Of a DNA stretch of 64,000 bases, positions 9,141 to 18,763 are shown piece by piece (the first letter of the stretch is position 1; each line of letters begins with the position of its first letter). Made by a program: the position numbers and the translations under genes. The stretch lies in the NCBI RefSeq assembly GCF_001467535.1, contig NZ_LNZC01000020.1:51140-115139 (forward strand), written 5' to 3'. This DNA comes from Legionella worsleiensis (GTDB lineage Bacteria > Pseudomonadota > Gammaproteobacteria > Legionellales > Legionellaceae). The notes beneath the pieces were generated by a model that made no database searches, was not told the DNA's origin, and saw only the letters and a program-made list of their open reading frames with translations.

Positions 9141-10526
9141 ATGTATGAGCAAGTACGTATCCCTCGGTCGGTTTTTCGTGCCTACGATATCAGGGGCGTC
9201 ATAGGCCAGGATTTGGATGAGCACTCTTTTTATACTATAGGTTTGGCTCTGGCCTGTTTTTTACAGTCTTTGCATAGAACACAGATTTATCTGGCTCGTG
9301 ATGGGCGCCTTACCAGTCCTGGTTTATCCCAGGCGTTAAAAACAGGACTTTTAGACAGCGGAATTGATGTCGTTGATTTGGGTGCTGTTGCAACACCGGT
9401 CATGTACTATGCGACCCATACCCAAGGTTTGGATTGTGGATTAATGGTAACTGGCAGTCATAATCCGGCCGACTATAATGGCATTAAGATGGTTTTGGCG
9501 GGTAAAACATTAATTCAGGAAGATATAGATACCCTCTATGAGCTGGTTCTTGAACAGAAACGCATTCACGGCAAGGGGAGCGAAATCCAGTTTGATGTCT
9601 TGCCACATTATATCCAGCGTATAGTCAGTGATATAGACCTAAAACGTAGATTAAAGGTTGTGGTTGATTGCGGTAATGGTATTGCCGGTCCAGTAATTCC
9701 TGCGGTGCTTACTGAATTAGGCTGTGAGGTAATCCCTCTATTTTGTGATGTAGATGGACGTTTTCCCAACCATCATCCCGATCCGACTATAGAATCAAAT
9801 CTGCTTGATTTAAAGAAAGCGGTAGCGCAACATCACGCCGATATAGGATTAGCATTTGATGGCGATGCCGATCGTTTGGGTTTGATTACCAATGCTGGAG
9901 AAATGATTTGGCCTGATCGTTTGATGATGCTTTTTGCTCAGGAGGTATTAAGCAGAAATCCCGGAGCTACTGTCGTTTATGACGTTAAATGCAGTGCACA
10001 TCTTGGGCAAATGATTACCGATGCCGGCGGAAAAGCGAAAATGTGCCCTACTGGACATTCTATAGTCAAGGGGGTTATGAAAGAAGAGCAGGCGGCTTTA
10101 GCGGGTGAGATGAGCGGTCACCTGTTTTTTAAAGACAGGTGGTTTGGATTTGATGACGCCCTCTACAGTGCCTGTCGTTTATTAGAAATTATCAGTGCCT
10201 CTGATTTAACGGTCAGTGAGCAATTTAAACGTATTCCTGACAGTATTAATACCCCTGAATTAAAGATCGCAATTGTCGAGGATGAAAAATTTACGTTTAT
10301 GAAACGGTTTAGTGAACATGCAGATTTTCCCGGCGCACGAATGATCACTATTGATGGTTTACGTGTCGAGTTTCCCAATGGCTGGGGTTTACTCAGAGCG
10401 TCCAATACGACGCCTTGTCTGGTCGCCCGGTTTGAAGCCGTTGATGCCGAGAGTTTGTTGCAGATTCAATTGATCTTTAAAAAGCAAATTCAACTATTTG
10501 ACGCCAATCTGGTTCTGCCTTTTTAG
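9141..10526 (+). CDS. algC: Phosphomannomutase/phosphoglucomutase AlgC
   Basis: A 461-residue alpha-D-phosphohexomutase, the usual length of AlgC. It interconverts mannose-1-P/6-P and glucose-1-P/6-P for LPS and exopolysaccharide precursors. Visible landmarks are RAYDIRGVIG at the N-terminus, the phosphoserine loop TGSHNPADYNG, the metal loop FDGDADRLG, the sugar-binding GEMSGH loop and the C-terminal phosphate-binding RASNTTPCLVARFE. It is the last gene of the coaBC-dut-algC run and ends at a palindrome. Confidence 0.95.
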   Translation: MYEQVRIPRSVFRAYDIRGVIGQDLDEHSFYTIGLALACFLQSLHRTQIYLARDGRLTSPGLSQALKTGLLDSGIDVVDLGAVATPVMYYATHTQGLDCGLMVTGSHNPADYNGIKMVLAGKTLIQEDIDTLYELVLEQKRIHGKGSEIQFDVLPHYIQRIVSDIDLKRRLKVVVDCGNGIAGPVIPAVLTELGCEVIPLFCDVDGRFPNHHPDPTIESNLLDLKKAVAQHHADIGLAFDGDADRLGLITNAGEMIWPDRLMMLFAQEVLSRNPGATVVYDVKCSAHLGQMITDAGGKAKMCPTGHSIVKGVMKEEQAALAGEMSGHLFFKDRWFGFDDALYSACRLLEIISASDLTVSEQFKRIPDSINTPELKIAIVEDEKFTFMKRFSEHADFPGARMITIDGLRVEFPNGWGLLRASNTTPCLVARFEAVDAESLLQIQLIFKKQIQLFDANLVLPF

Positions 10527-10556
10527 CAGGAAAGATCACGTTCTTTAGGCCGTTTA

Positions 10557-10577
10557 GCCGCATGTGGTGCATGCGGC
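10557..10577. terminator. Stem-loop between convergent genes
   Basis: A perfect 8-bp inverted repeat GCCGCATG / CATGCGGC with a five-base loop lies between the stop of algC and the stop of the convergent ankyrin gene. No long T-run follows on either side, so termination activity is inferred from position and stem strength. Confidence 0.5.
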
Positions 10578-10578
10578 C

Positions 10579-12546
10579 TTACTTTGGGGAAAACCTTTTT
10601 GGTGTATTTTTCTCTTCCTGTTGGTCAGAAGCGCTTTGAGTGGCACCGAACAAGTGATAGGCATTCAATTGAGGTTGGCCTTGGACCGTATTAAGCAGGC
10701 GGTTTAGTTCTATTTTGGTTGATGATTTACCGTACAATCCACGAATCGCTCTGACTATCCACAAATTACTGCGTAATTGACTGATAAAGAGTAACTCTGG
10801 AGCTATAGGATTATTTTTCGTTCCATTGAGATCTTTTTTTAACCGTTTTATTTCGTTTGGTGTGAGGTTTTCCAGATGCTGTTTAATGGTATTCACTGCA
10901 ATTATTTTTTTAATTTTCAGGTTTAAATTGGAGTCCTGGCTTATTTCGCCTATAACCTTTTTTAAATCAGCATAATGGTTTATCTTGCGATCATAATAGC
11001 GGGAGTGAAATCGGTACTGTTCTAAATTAATTCTTTTTGATTTCAACACCTCTGCAACTTTGGGCGTCATTTTTGCGCCTTGTGACAACAAATGTTTCAT
11101 AACACATAATGGGTCGTTGCCTGGATTGGTTTGCTCAGAGTATGGAGTATATGTTTGGGCTTTTTCGGCTGCAACTTCAAGAGGTGTTTGGCCTGCGGCA
11201 TTAGTCATTTTAAGATGTTCGCCAAATGCTTTTTGGCTTTCATCAAAGCGGTATTGCCCAAGGCGAATAAGCACATGCAAGGGAGTATCACCTTGCTGAA
11301 ATATAGTTGCATTTTGAGAATTAATCGATGTTAAACAGGCCTTGTATTGATTGTTGATTGCCTTTTGCATCTTATCTATTGAATCTTTATGAGAATGCAA
11401 TGTTTCTGTCATGTAGTGCTCAAATTCCATTTTAATGTCGTTTACATCGTGTTTACCGTCTTTGCTGTTTAAATAAGCGTGAAATTCTGGGATAGACAAT
11501 AACACGGCTCGTAGCTTGATAAGACGTTCGTTTGTTGCCTGGGTTATTAAATTAATTTCTGCAGCATCTTTGGAATCAGTTGGATTCAAATGCAGGCTTA
11601 AAGCGTCTCTCATCAGTTGCTCAGGAGTCATGATGCATTTAAGGAATCGCTTCCATTTATATCTATTGAATTGAGGATCGTGTTTTAAGTTGATGAAGGC
11701 ATTTCGCTCTTGAGTATCGATGTATGCTTTATCATCGTTAAAATGAATCATATACCGGCCATAGGTTGGCCAATAATGATTGGCAGAATCCTGAAGATCT
11801 GGGAAATTAATTAAATCCCTGGCTGTAATGTTGAATGATTTATTGCCATAAGACCAATTGGGAACCCGTGAATCAATAAAGGACATAATGCTGTCACTGA
11901 GCATTAAATCGTGATCTATATTAAAAAGGACGACATGCGGCTTGTTGTCTTTCATGACAGTATAAAAACCCATGTTTCCTTTGTGGAGATCATCCTCCTC
12001 AAGAGTGAATTTGTTGACAAACGTATTGGCAACCGAATCCATATCTACAGTGAGGTATCCTTGTTTTCTTTGTTCCATCAAGGTGTTGAAAAATCCGTGT
12101 GGCAGTTGATTAAAAAACTGAACCGGGATTTCTGACGATTGTTGGACTGCGATTGGGCTCAATTGATAACGCTTGGTTGCTGATGAGTATTCAATTTTTT
12201 GGAACTTGGCTTGAGTTATATTCACTTGTTTTGCAATAGACAGATGGATGTGTAAGGAGGCTACACCTGTAACAGCGTTGCTTTGTTTATTACGCACCAA
12301 ACCATAAACGGGCGTTGAATGGCTGAGCATAAAAAGACGAGCTAACTCGCTAAATGCGACTTCTTTGACTGATGCATCAGGATTATTGTTTTTGTTTTTT
12401 TTGTAGATAATCGGCACAACGGTTCCATCGGGCAGCCTAAAGTTTAAATTGTGCGTTTCATGCCCTGATTTTTTTGGGCCAGAATGTTCTAATGGAACGT
12501 TTATGTCATAAAATAAATGAGGATCAGGCATCAGCTTATCCACCAT
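10579..12546 (-). CDS. Kinase-like protein with two ankyrin repeats, effector candidate
   Basis: A 655-residue protein. The N-terminal half looks like an atypical kinase fold: PIIYKK (45-50) could supply the ATP lysine, EVAFSELARLF (62-72) an alpha-C-like helix, EEDDLHKGNMGF (183-194) a catalytic loop with the D186-x4-N191 spacing, and FNIDHD (208-213) the metal Asp. About residues 440-500 hold two ankyrin repeats (GDTPLHVLIRLGQ, GQTPLEVAAEKA). The tail is polar (QSASDQQEEKNTPKRF), consistent with a Dot/Icm signal. The catalytic-loop pattern recalls Legionella kinases of the LegA5/AnkK type, an association from memory. AT-rich upstream DNA (12547-12706) probably holds its promoter. Confidence 0.75.
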   Translation of the reverse strand: MVDKLMPDPHLFYDINVPLEHSGPKKSGHETHNLNFRLPDGTVVPIIYKKNKNNNPDASVKEVAFSELARLFMLSHSTPVYGLVRNKQSNAVTGVASLHIHLSIAKQVNITQAKFQKIEYSSATKRYQLSPIAVQQSSEIPVQFFNQLPHGFFNTLMEQRKQGYLTVDMDSVANTFVNKFTLEEDDLHKGNMGFYTVMKDNKPHVVLFNIDHDLMLSDSIMSFIDSRVPNWSYGNKSFNITARDLINFPDLQDSANHYWPTYGRYMIHFNDDKAYIDTQERNAFINLKHDPQFNRYKWKRFLKCIMTPEQLMRDALSLHLNPTDSKDAAEINLITQATNERLIKLRAVLLSIPEFHAYLNSKDGKHDVNDIKMEFEHYMTETLHSHKDSIDKMQKAINNQYKACLTSINSQNATIFQQGDTPLHVLIRLGQYRFDESQKAFGEHLKMTNAAGQTPLEVAAEKAQTYTPYSEQTNPGNDPLCVMKHLLSQGAKMTPKVAEVLKSKRINLEQYRFHSRYYDRKINHYADLKKVIGEISQDSNLNLKIKKIIAVNTIKQHLENLTPNEIKRLKKDLNGTKNNPIAPELLFISQLRSNLWIVRAIRGLYGKSSTKIELNRLLNTVQGQPQLNAYHLFGATQSASDQQEEKNTPKRFSPK

Positions 12547-12706
12547 TATGGTAAATTATTAATCTATTTTAAGGGTAGCATAATAAAATTAACAAATTAT
12601 TAAATTAGATCAAAGTGAATTAATAAATTACATATTATGTTTTATTTAATCTATTTTGCTGCTTTATTGGATGTGTAAAATAATACCTTGATTGCACTGC
12701 CTTCCA

Positions 12707-14401
12707 TCAAGGTTTTTGCAGTACGTAAAGCATTACTTCCAATGGATGCTGGTTGTGTAAACGTGCCGGAACTTTTTCTTTTTTGATGAGATCAAACTGA
12801 TATTTATTCGCCAGACTTAGAATGTAATCAGGATGATGCTTGAAGCGGGCGCTGGTTTGCAGCATCCATGAATGCTTATCGCTTAGTTCAGTTGAAAAAA
12901 TAAAATACCCTTTGTCATTAAGATGAGTGCTTATTAATTGAAACAGAGTATTTAAATCGCCAAAATAGGGTAAAACATCTGCAGCGACAATCAGATCAAA
13001 AAAACTGTTGTTTTGGTTAAGGAAATCTAAGGCCTCAGCATGAACCAAAGTGTCGTAGATTCCTTTTTCTCTGGCATGCGCCAGCATTTTTTCCGCTATG
13101 TCTATTCCGGTTAAGTGATTGCTGATTTCACGCAGTACGACTCCGGATAATCCCGTCCCACAGCCTATATCCAAAGTATGCCCCACGTGCAGTAACTTCA
13201 GTTCATGGACTGTTCGGCCTAAATGCTGAGGCAATGAGTAATTAAGCTGATCGCGCATATGCTGTTCGTAATACAAGGCATAATTGTTAAACAGATTTTT
13301 CGCATAATCAGGCGTTGTATCGGCATCATCGGCACCGTTTAATGCGTCAAGCATATGCTTGCTTATGGTATCTTGCGGATTTATTGTCAACGCTCGTTGC
13401 AAATATTCCCTTGAGGTTTCTCGCATCTCCATTTTAAGATAGATGGCGGCCAGGTTATTTAACGAGGGTGTGTGGGTGGTATTTAAATTCAGGATGTGTT
13501 CAAAAAAAATAATGGCTTCGTTTAAATGCCCCAGAGCCATTTGCGCAACTCCTGAGTTATACAAGTACTCAATATTGTCAGGATCTTTTTTTAACAGGAC
13601 ATCGTAATGCATTAACGCATTCTCGAATCGGTCGTGATGCATAAACGTAGCTGCCAGATTATTGCGAGCATCTGTGTTTTCATTATCTAAAGCTAACGCT
13701 TTGGTAAAATAATCAACTGCTGTCTGCTTATGATCTTTTTTAAGAGCAATAACCCCGAGGTTAATCAGGGTTTGAACGTGTTCGCAATCGTGTTCCAAAA
13801 CCTTTTGCAATGCCTGTTCTGCTTCTGCGAGCAAATCTTCTTCCAAATAGAGAATTCCCAGATAAAAGTAAGCTTCCAAATAGTGAGGATTTAATGAAAT
13901 GACATTATTAAATTGCGTTCTGGCAGCGGCTGGTTGCTTGTTTTGCAGTAAGAGCAGTCCCAAATTAAAGTGCGCTGCGCTGAAATCAGGCTCTGCATTA
14001 ACTGCTTTTCCATAGTGGATAAGTGCCATTTGGTAGTTATTTTGTGAGGCATACACGGTGGCCAAATTATTGTGTGCCTGGGCGTATTGGGGGTTTAGTT
14101 CAAGCGCTTTTGTGTAGAACAGAATTGCTTTATCCAGTTGATTGGTTTTTTTGTAAGCATTGGCAAGGTTATTTAACAAAGCCGGATCGTCTGCATTGAC
14201 TTTTTGTGCTTGCAGCAGGTATGAAATTGCATGATCCATGTCGCCAAGTTGGGCATAGGCCAGACCTAAAAAATGCAGTGTGTCGTAATGTTTGGAATCT
14301 TGAGCCAGGATCTGCTCATAAAGGCTTATTGCTTGCACAAGCTGTCCTTCATGGTGCACTGTGTAAGCCTGAGCAAAGAGATTATCAAGTTCAGTCTTCA
14401 T
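12707..14401 (-). CDS. TPR-repeat protein fused to a SAM-dependent methyltransferase
   Basis: A 564-residue protein with about ten tetratricopeptide repeats over residues 1-345 (for example [53 protein letters not shown]) followed by a class I methyltransferase domain: [14 protein letters not shown] is the SAM-binding motif I, with [20 protein letters not shown] and a FIFSTEL strand after it. The last residues ([19 protein letters not shown]) match the usual end of such fusions. The substrate is unknown; the TPRs probably select a protein partner. The start overlaps the rdgB stop (ATGA), so the pair is translationally coupled. Confidence 0.88.
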   Translation of the reverse strand: MKTELDNLFAQAYTVHHEGQLVQAISLYEQILAQDSKHYDTLHFLGLAYAQLGDMDHAISYLLQAQKVNADDPALLNNLANAYKKTNQLDKAILFYTKALELNPQYAQAHNNLATVYASQNNYQMALIHYGKAVNAEPDFSAAHFNLGLLLLQNKQPAAARTQFNNVISLNPHYLEAYFYLGILYLEEDLLAEAEQALQKVLEHDCEHVQTLINLGVIALKKDHKQTAVDYFTKALALDNENTDARNNLAATFMHHDRFENALMHYDVLLKKDPDNIEYLYNSGVAQMALGHLNEAIIFFEHILNLNTTHTPSLNNLAAIYLKMEMRETSREYLQRALTINPQDTISKHMLDALNGADDADTTPDYAKNLFNNYALYYEQHMRDQLNYSLPQHLGRTVHELKLLHVGHTLDIGCGTGLSGVVLREISNHLTGIDIAEKMLAHAREKGIYDTLVHAEALDFLNQNNSFFDLIVAADVLPYFGDLNTLFQLISTHLNDKGYFIFSTELSDKHSWMLQTSARFKHHPDYILSLANKYQFDLIKKEKVPARLHNQHPLEVMLYVLQKP

Positions 14402-14988
14402 GTTAAAATGGGCATGTATTCACGTAAATGGTGCAGCGCTTTGGCACGATGACTGATGGAATTTTTAATTTGTGCTGGTAATTCGGCAGCCGTGCATTGA
14501 TGTTCTGCGATAAAAAATACCGGATCATAGCCAAAGCCTCCCGAACCTACAGCTGCCAGAGCAATACTTCCATGTAAAATACCTGTAGCAATAAAAGGCG
14601 TTGGGTCTGTGGCATGTTGAACCAGTGCGATAGCACAATAAAAATAAGCGTGCCGCTGTGCAGTGGGGAGGTCTTTCATATTCTCCAGTAACAGCTGGAT
14701 GTTGTCCTGGTCACTTGCTTCTTGCCCTGCATAACGGGCAGAATAGATTCCGGGCTGTCCATTAAGAGACGGTACTACCAAGCCAGAATCATCCGCTAAA
14801 GCCGGTTTTTTTGCCAAAGAACTGACATGCCGGGCTTTGATGATGGCATTTTCTATAAAACTTAAACCCGTTTCCTCTGCACCGTCTATTCCCAGGGACG
14901 ATTGGGCGATACAGCGTATGGGTGCTAATAACTCCTGGAACTCCCTAATTTTCCCTTTGTTACCGGTAGCTAGAATAATTTCGTTCAT
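14398..14988 (-). CDS. rdgB: Non-canonical purine NTP pyrophosphatase RdgB/HAM1
   Basis: A 196-residue Ham1-family enzyme that hydrolyses ITP, dITP and XTP to monophosphates, cleaning the nucleotide pool. Motifs: [13 protein letters not shown] at the N-terminus, [10 protein letters not shown] with the catalytic Asp, GGFGYDPVF and the C-terminal SHRAKAL. Length is typical. It is first in a two-gene transcript with the TPR-methyltransferase. Confidence 0.96.
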   Translation of the reverse strand: MNEIILATGNKGKIREFQELLAPIRCIAQSSLGIDGAEETGLSFIENAIIKARHVSSLAKKPALADDSGLVVPSLNGQPGIYSARYAGQEASDQDNIQLLLENMKDLPTAQRHAYFYCAIALVQHATDPTPFIATGILHGSIALAAVGSGGFGYDPVFFIAEHQCTAAELPAQIKNSISHRAKALHHLREYMPILT

Positions 14989-15192
14989 GATGATGCGTGT
15001 TTGAGGTTTTGGTCATTGTAGCGTGAGAACAGAAAGAACTAAACTTTTTTTGTATCGCATGAGGATGCTCCCTCTGAAGAGTCTCTTGTTTCCAAAATAT
15101 CTGATTATTTTTAAAACAAAATCCTTGAATTCTTAGCAATAGTTTTATTTTTAAGTTAAAATAGAGGAGCGTCCAAACCTGAAGAATTCATT

Positions 15193-16080
15193 ATGCCTGT
15201 ATCTCATTTGTTGTTGGCCTTATTGGTTGTGCTTATCTGGGGAATCAATTTTCTTTTCGTCAAGTTGGGACTGGAGGAAATTTCTCCTCTGTTGCTGTGT
15301 GCCTTGCGTTTTTTTCTGGCAAGTGTTCCGGCGGTGTTTTTTATCAAACCACCTGCTGTCCCTTTTCGCATTATTGCGTCTTACGGGCTGGTGATGTTTG
15401 CCCTGCAATTTACTTTTTTGTTTTTGGGCATGCAGATCGGTATGACTCCGGGGATGGCTTCCTTGATCATGCAGGTTCAAGTGTTTTTCAGTATTTTTTT
15501 CGCTGGAATGTTCATAGGAGAATCGCCAACACCAGGCCAGCTTATCGGGGCATTGGTGTCGTTTTCAGGTATAGGCCTAGTTGCCTTGCATTTTGATGCG
15601 CATGTGTCACTCCCGGGATTTTTGTGCATTATGGCTGCCGCAGCGACCTGGGGTATTGGTAATTTGATCACCAAAAGCATGAAAACCAATCAGTTGATTT
15701 CAGTGATTGTGTGGGGCAGTTTTATAGCCTGTATTCCTATGTTTCTTTTGGCTTATTGGGTTGAGGGTGCAAGCAGTTTCAGTTATACCTACCAGCATTT
15801 AAGCTGGAAAGGGTGTGTTGCATTGGCCTATATAGTCTACATGTCAACATGGGTAGGTTATGGGGTGTGGAATTGGCTGATTAGCCGTTATCCCGTTGGG
15901 ATGATAGTTCCCTTTACTATACTGGTTCCCGTGGTGGCCATGTTAAGTTCCATACTGTTTTTGGGCGAATCGTTCCAATTATGGAAACTGGAAGCTGGTT
16001 TATTGGTCATAGGCGGGCTTTGCATCAATCTGTTGAGTGCCCATCTCTTTGCGCCCAAAACACTTCCTGAGACGGCTTGA
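15193..16080 (+). CDS. EamA/DMT-superfamily transporter
   Basis: A 295-residue inner-membrane protein with about ten hydrophobic helices arranged as two EamA repeats. The first starts LLLALLVVLIWGINFLFVKLGL (the VWGxNF-like signature of the family) and the second near FLCIMAAAATWGIGNLITK. Family members export amino acids or metabolites; the substrate here is not evident. The stop almost abuts the ChbG-like gene that follows. Confidence 0.85.
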   Translation: MPVSHLLLALLVVLIWGINFLFVKLGLEEISPLLLCALRFFLASVPAVFFIKPPAVPFRIIASYGLVMFALQFTFLFLGMQIGMTPGMASLIMQVQVFFSIFFAGMFIGESPTPGQLIGALVSFSGIGLVALHFDAHVSLPGFLCIMAAAATWGIGNLITKSMKTNQLISVIVWGSFIACIPMFLLAYWVEGASSFSYTYQHLSWKGCVALAYIVYMSTWVGYGVWNWLISRYPVGMIVPFTILVPVVAMLSSILFLGESFQLWKLEAGLLVIGGLCINLLSAHLFAPKTLPETA

Positions 16081-16088
16081 GTTCTGAT

Positions 16089-16922
16089 ATGCGTCAATTA
16101 AAAAACATCATTTTATGTGCTGATGATTTTGGTCTTAATAAAGGAGTCTCTCAAGGGATCTTGAAGCTGGCGCATATGCGTCGACTGTCTGCGGTGAGTT
16201 GTATGGTGAATATGGCCGATTTTGCACTTCATGCCCATGAACTTGGTGCGCTGCAAAATCAGGTGCAGATTGGTTTGCATTTTAACCTTACGGAAGGGTG
16301 TTTTTTATCAACGCCTGAGCGCCGGTGTTTTCGTTTACCGGAATTAATTTTAAGAACCCACACCAGAACCCTGAACAAACGTAGCATTCTTGCTGAACTG
16401 AATGCGCAGTTTGAACGCTTTGAGCAGGTCATGGGATGTACTCCTGCATTTATTGATGGGCATCAGCACGTGCATCAGTTTCCTGTTGTTCGTCACGCTC
16501 TTTTTGAGTTATTTCAGCAACGATCCCTGCACCATCAAGGGGTATTTATTCGCTCCACTTATCCTGCTGTATCGCTTTCGCAATTCAGATTTAAGTCTTT
16601 GCTTTTAGCCAAAACAGGCGGCAGACAATTGCACCTTCAGTTAAAACGATTGGGCATTGCCCACAACCCGGTATTTTCTGGTATTTATAATTTTTCTCCT
16701 GATTTAGCTTACAGGGATTTGTTTCGCTTTTGGTTGCAGAATGTACCTGCCAATAGCTTAATCATGTGTCATCCCGGTGAGGGAAATGAGATGGGCGATG
16801 TGATTACCAATGCTCGAAACAATGAAATGCAGTATTTGATGAGCGATGAGTGTTTAAGCGATTGTGAGGAACTGGGTATTGTTCTCAATGGCAACTGTCT
16901 AACGACAAGCCCAAAATCTTGA
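16089..16922 (+). CDS. YdjC/ChbG-family carbohydrate deacetylase
   Basis: A 277-residue YdjC-fold protein. The metal site is visible: Asp-Asp in CADDFGLNKGV near the N-terminus, His in GLHFNLTEG and two His in DGHQHVHQFP; HPGEGNE lies near the C-terminus. Members deacetylate chitooligosaccharides or lipid-linked sugars (HpnK). The ATG at 16089 is preferred over a TTG at 16077 that overlaps the transporter stop. Neighbouring GtrA/GtrB genes suggest a role with lipid-linked sugars, which is inference. The last 24 bases overlap the convergent GtrA-like gene. Confidence 0.82.
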   Translation: MRQLKNIILCADDFGLNKGVSQGILKLAHMRRLSAVSCMVNMADFALHAHELGALQNQVQIGLHFNLTEGCFLSTPERRCFRLPELILRTHTRTLNKRSILAELNAQFERFEQVMGCTPAFIDGHQHVHQFPVVRHALFELFQQRSLHHQGVFIRSTYPAVSLSQFRFKSLLLAKTGGRQLHLQLKRLGIAHNPVFSGIYNFSPDLAYRDLFRFWLQNVPANSLIMCHPGEGNEMGDVITNARNNEMQYLMSDECLSDCEELGIVLNGNCLTTSPKS

Positions 16923-17288
16923 GAGAATGTAGCTGTAAACCGATACCAGCCCTAAAACCAGAACCAAGGCAATCATATAATTTAAAACAGTGAACTGTAA
17001 CAAAAGAAAATACAGTAACTCATTAAGCACTCCCGCAGACGCCGCAACCAGAAAGAAATGAGGTAAACTTAATTGTTTTTGATCCTGAAGTTTGGAAAAG
17101 GTAAGGTACTTGTGGCCAAAAAAACTGAAATTAAACGCAATAAAAAATGCAATGACATTGGCCATTAATGGTTTCAGATCTAAACGAGCGACCAAATACA
17201 ATACCGACATGATGTGAACCCCAGCTGAAGAGGCACCTATTCCGGTATAGTACATCAGACGATGAGATAATTTAGGTGTGGCTGTCAT
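16899..17288 (-). CDS. GtrA-like membrane protein
   Basis: About 129 residues with four transmembrane helices and the GtrA signature (FIAFNFSFFGHKYLTF between helices 2 and 3). GtrA proteins are thought to flip polyprenyl-phosphate-linked sugars across the inner membrane. The ATG at 17288, with AGGA upstream, starts inside the 3' end of the glycosyltransferase gene; longer in-frame starts would overlap it more. The pair is translationally coupled. The sugar and final acceptor cannot be read from the sequence. Confidence 0.82.
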   Translation of the reverse strand: MTATPKLSHRLMYYTGIGASSAGVHIMSVLYLVARLDLKPLMANVIAFFIAFNFSFFGHKYLTFSKLQDQKQLSLPHFFLVAASAGVLNELLYFLLLQFTVLNYMIALVLVLGLVSVYSYILSRFWACR

Positions 17289-18231
17289 CAAAACTGGAAT
17301 CCTCATCAATGATATAATGTGGTCTGTATTTGACCTCATCAAAAATACGCCCTATATATTCTCCAACCACGCCTAACGCAAATAACTGCAGCCCGCCAAA
17401 AAATGTAATGGCTGTGACTATGGTTGCCCATCCAGGAGTCTGTATACCAAAAATCAAGGTACTGATGATGATCCATGCCGCATAAAGCAAAGCCAGGGAA
17501 GCAACGCCAATTCCCCCCAGGGCTATCATTCTGAGTGGGAAGGCCGTAAAAGAGGTAATGCCGGTGATTGCCAGATCCAGCAGGGAATAAAAGTTCCACT
17601 GTGAGGTACCTGATTTTCTGGGTTGCACTTCAAAGGGAATGGCGATTTGTTTGAAACCAACCCAGCTGTATAAACCCTTCATAAAGCGATTGCGTTCAGG
17701 CAATTTTTGCAGCGCATTGACTATCTTTCTGTCCAGAAGCCGAAAATCTCCGGCATTAGCCGGGATATTGACGTGGTTTATTTTTGAAGTAAATTGATAA
17801 AACGCTTTGGCACAGGTTCTTTTTAGCCAGGATTCATCGTGTCTGTTTTGCCGGACAGCATAAACCATGTCATAACCTTGCTCCCATTGATGAACAAAGT
17901 CACTTAATAACTCAAAGGGGTGTTGAAAATCGCTGTCCATTAGAATGACCGCATCGCCCCGAGCATTATCCAGTCCTGCACTAATGGCTTTTTCTTTACC
18001 AAAATTACGACTGAATCTCAGATAACGAATGAGAAATTGCGATCTTAATTGTTGTATAATTGCAAAAGTATTGTCCTGACTGCCGTCATCGATAAGCAAT
18101 ATTTCATAGGGATAATCTAATTCTTTTAGTGTCTTATCCAGAGCAGCAACGAATTCCGCAATGACTTCTTCCTCATTAAAGACGGGAACCACACAGGAAA
18201 TGAGTTTTTGAGTTTGTTTCGTTTTTAACAT
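17272..18231 (-). CDS. GtrB-like polyprenyl-phosphate glycosyltransferase (GT2, DPM1-like)
   Basis: About 319 residues: a GT-A glycosyltransferase domain (SCVVPVFNEEE, LLIDDGSQDNT, ILMDSDFQHP with the metal-binding acidic residues, and QPRKSGTSQW late in the domain) followed by two C-terminal transmembrane helices, the GtrB/DpmA-like layout. It transfers a sugar from a nucleotide donor to polyprenyl phosphate at the inner membrane. The start at 18231 (MLKTKQTQ) opens just before the fold; an ATG 14 codons upstream is also possible and neither has a clear ribosome-binding site. Confidence 0.87.
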   Translation of the reverse strand: MLKTKQTQKLISCVVPVFNEEEVIAEFVAALDKTLKELDYPYEILLIDDGSQDNTFAIIQQLRSQFLIRYLRFSRNFGKEKAISAGLDNARGDAVILMDSDFQHPFELLSDFVHQWEQGYDMVYAVRQNRHDESWLKRTCAKAFYQFTSKINHVNIPANAGDFRLLDRKIVNALQKLPERNRFMKGLYSWVGFKQIAIPFEVQPRKSGTSQWNFYSLLDLAITGITSFTAFPLRMIALGGIGVASLALLYAAWIIISTLIFGIQTPGWATIVTAITFFGGLQLFALGVVGEYIGRIFDEVKYRPHYIIDEDSSFDDSHT

Positions 18232-18421
18232 GGCGATTTTAATGGGTGTACCACTGATAGTTAGACGGCGCATCTTAACCCAATTTGGGAAGTGGCGTCT
18301 ATGGCCATGGTTAAAAGTGGTACGGTTTTTATCTCGTTTTGCGTCAGCTGCCTACTTCCCATAACTGACTGTGTTGGAGTACTCTAGTGCAAGGTATCGC
18401 TTCATTGAATCAGGGTGTGTG

Positions 18422-18763
18422 ATGCATGAGTTATGGTTGTGCAAGAGTATTCTTGAGCTGATTACCCAAGAGGCCAGGGAACTAAAATGCAAACAAGTGA
18501 AAACAATTGTTTTGGAGCTTGGTCAGTTAAGTGCCGTTGATCTGGACTCATTGACTTTGTGTTTTAAGGTAATAGCACAGGGTTCTGTGGCGCAAAATGC
18601 CGAGTTACGAGTTATTGATGTTCCTGGCGAGGCTGAATGTTATAGTTGTCATGCAAAGGTTCCTGTAAAACAGTATTATGATGATTGCCCCAAGTGCGGC
18701 AGTCATTCATTAGGTATTCTACAGGGTGAAGAGTTGCGAATTAAATCCATGGTGGTTGAATAA
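18422..18763 (+). CDS. hypA: Hydrogenase nickel-incorporation protein HypA
   Basis: A 113-residue nickel metallochaperone. The N-terminal MHE supplies His2, the nickel ligand, so the ATG at 18422 is the correct start. The zinc site is formed by two Cys pairs (ECYSCHA and DDCPKCGS). HypA delivers nickel with HypB to the hydrogenase large subunit. It opens an eleven-gene operon and its stop overlaps the hypB ATG (TAATG). The 147 bp upstream, divergent from the glycosyltransferase, must hold the operon promoter. Confidence 0.95.
   Translation: MHELWLCKSILELITQEARELKCKQVKTIVLELGQLSAVDLDSLTLCFKVIAQGSVAQNAELRVIDVPGEAECYSCHAKVPVKQYYDDCPKCGSHSLGILQGEELRIKSMVVE

Noticed and set aside
18274..18421. 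Possible sigma-54 promoter upstream of hypA
   Set aside because: No convincing TGGCAC-N5-TTGC match was found; only the location of a promoter can be inferred.
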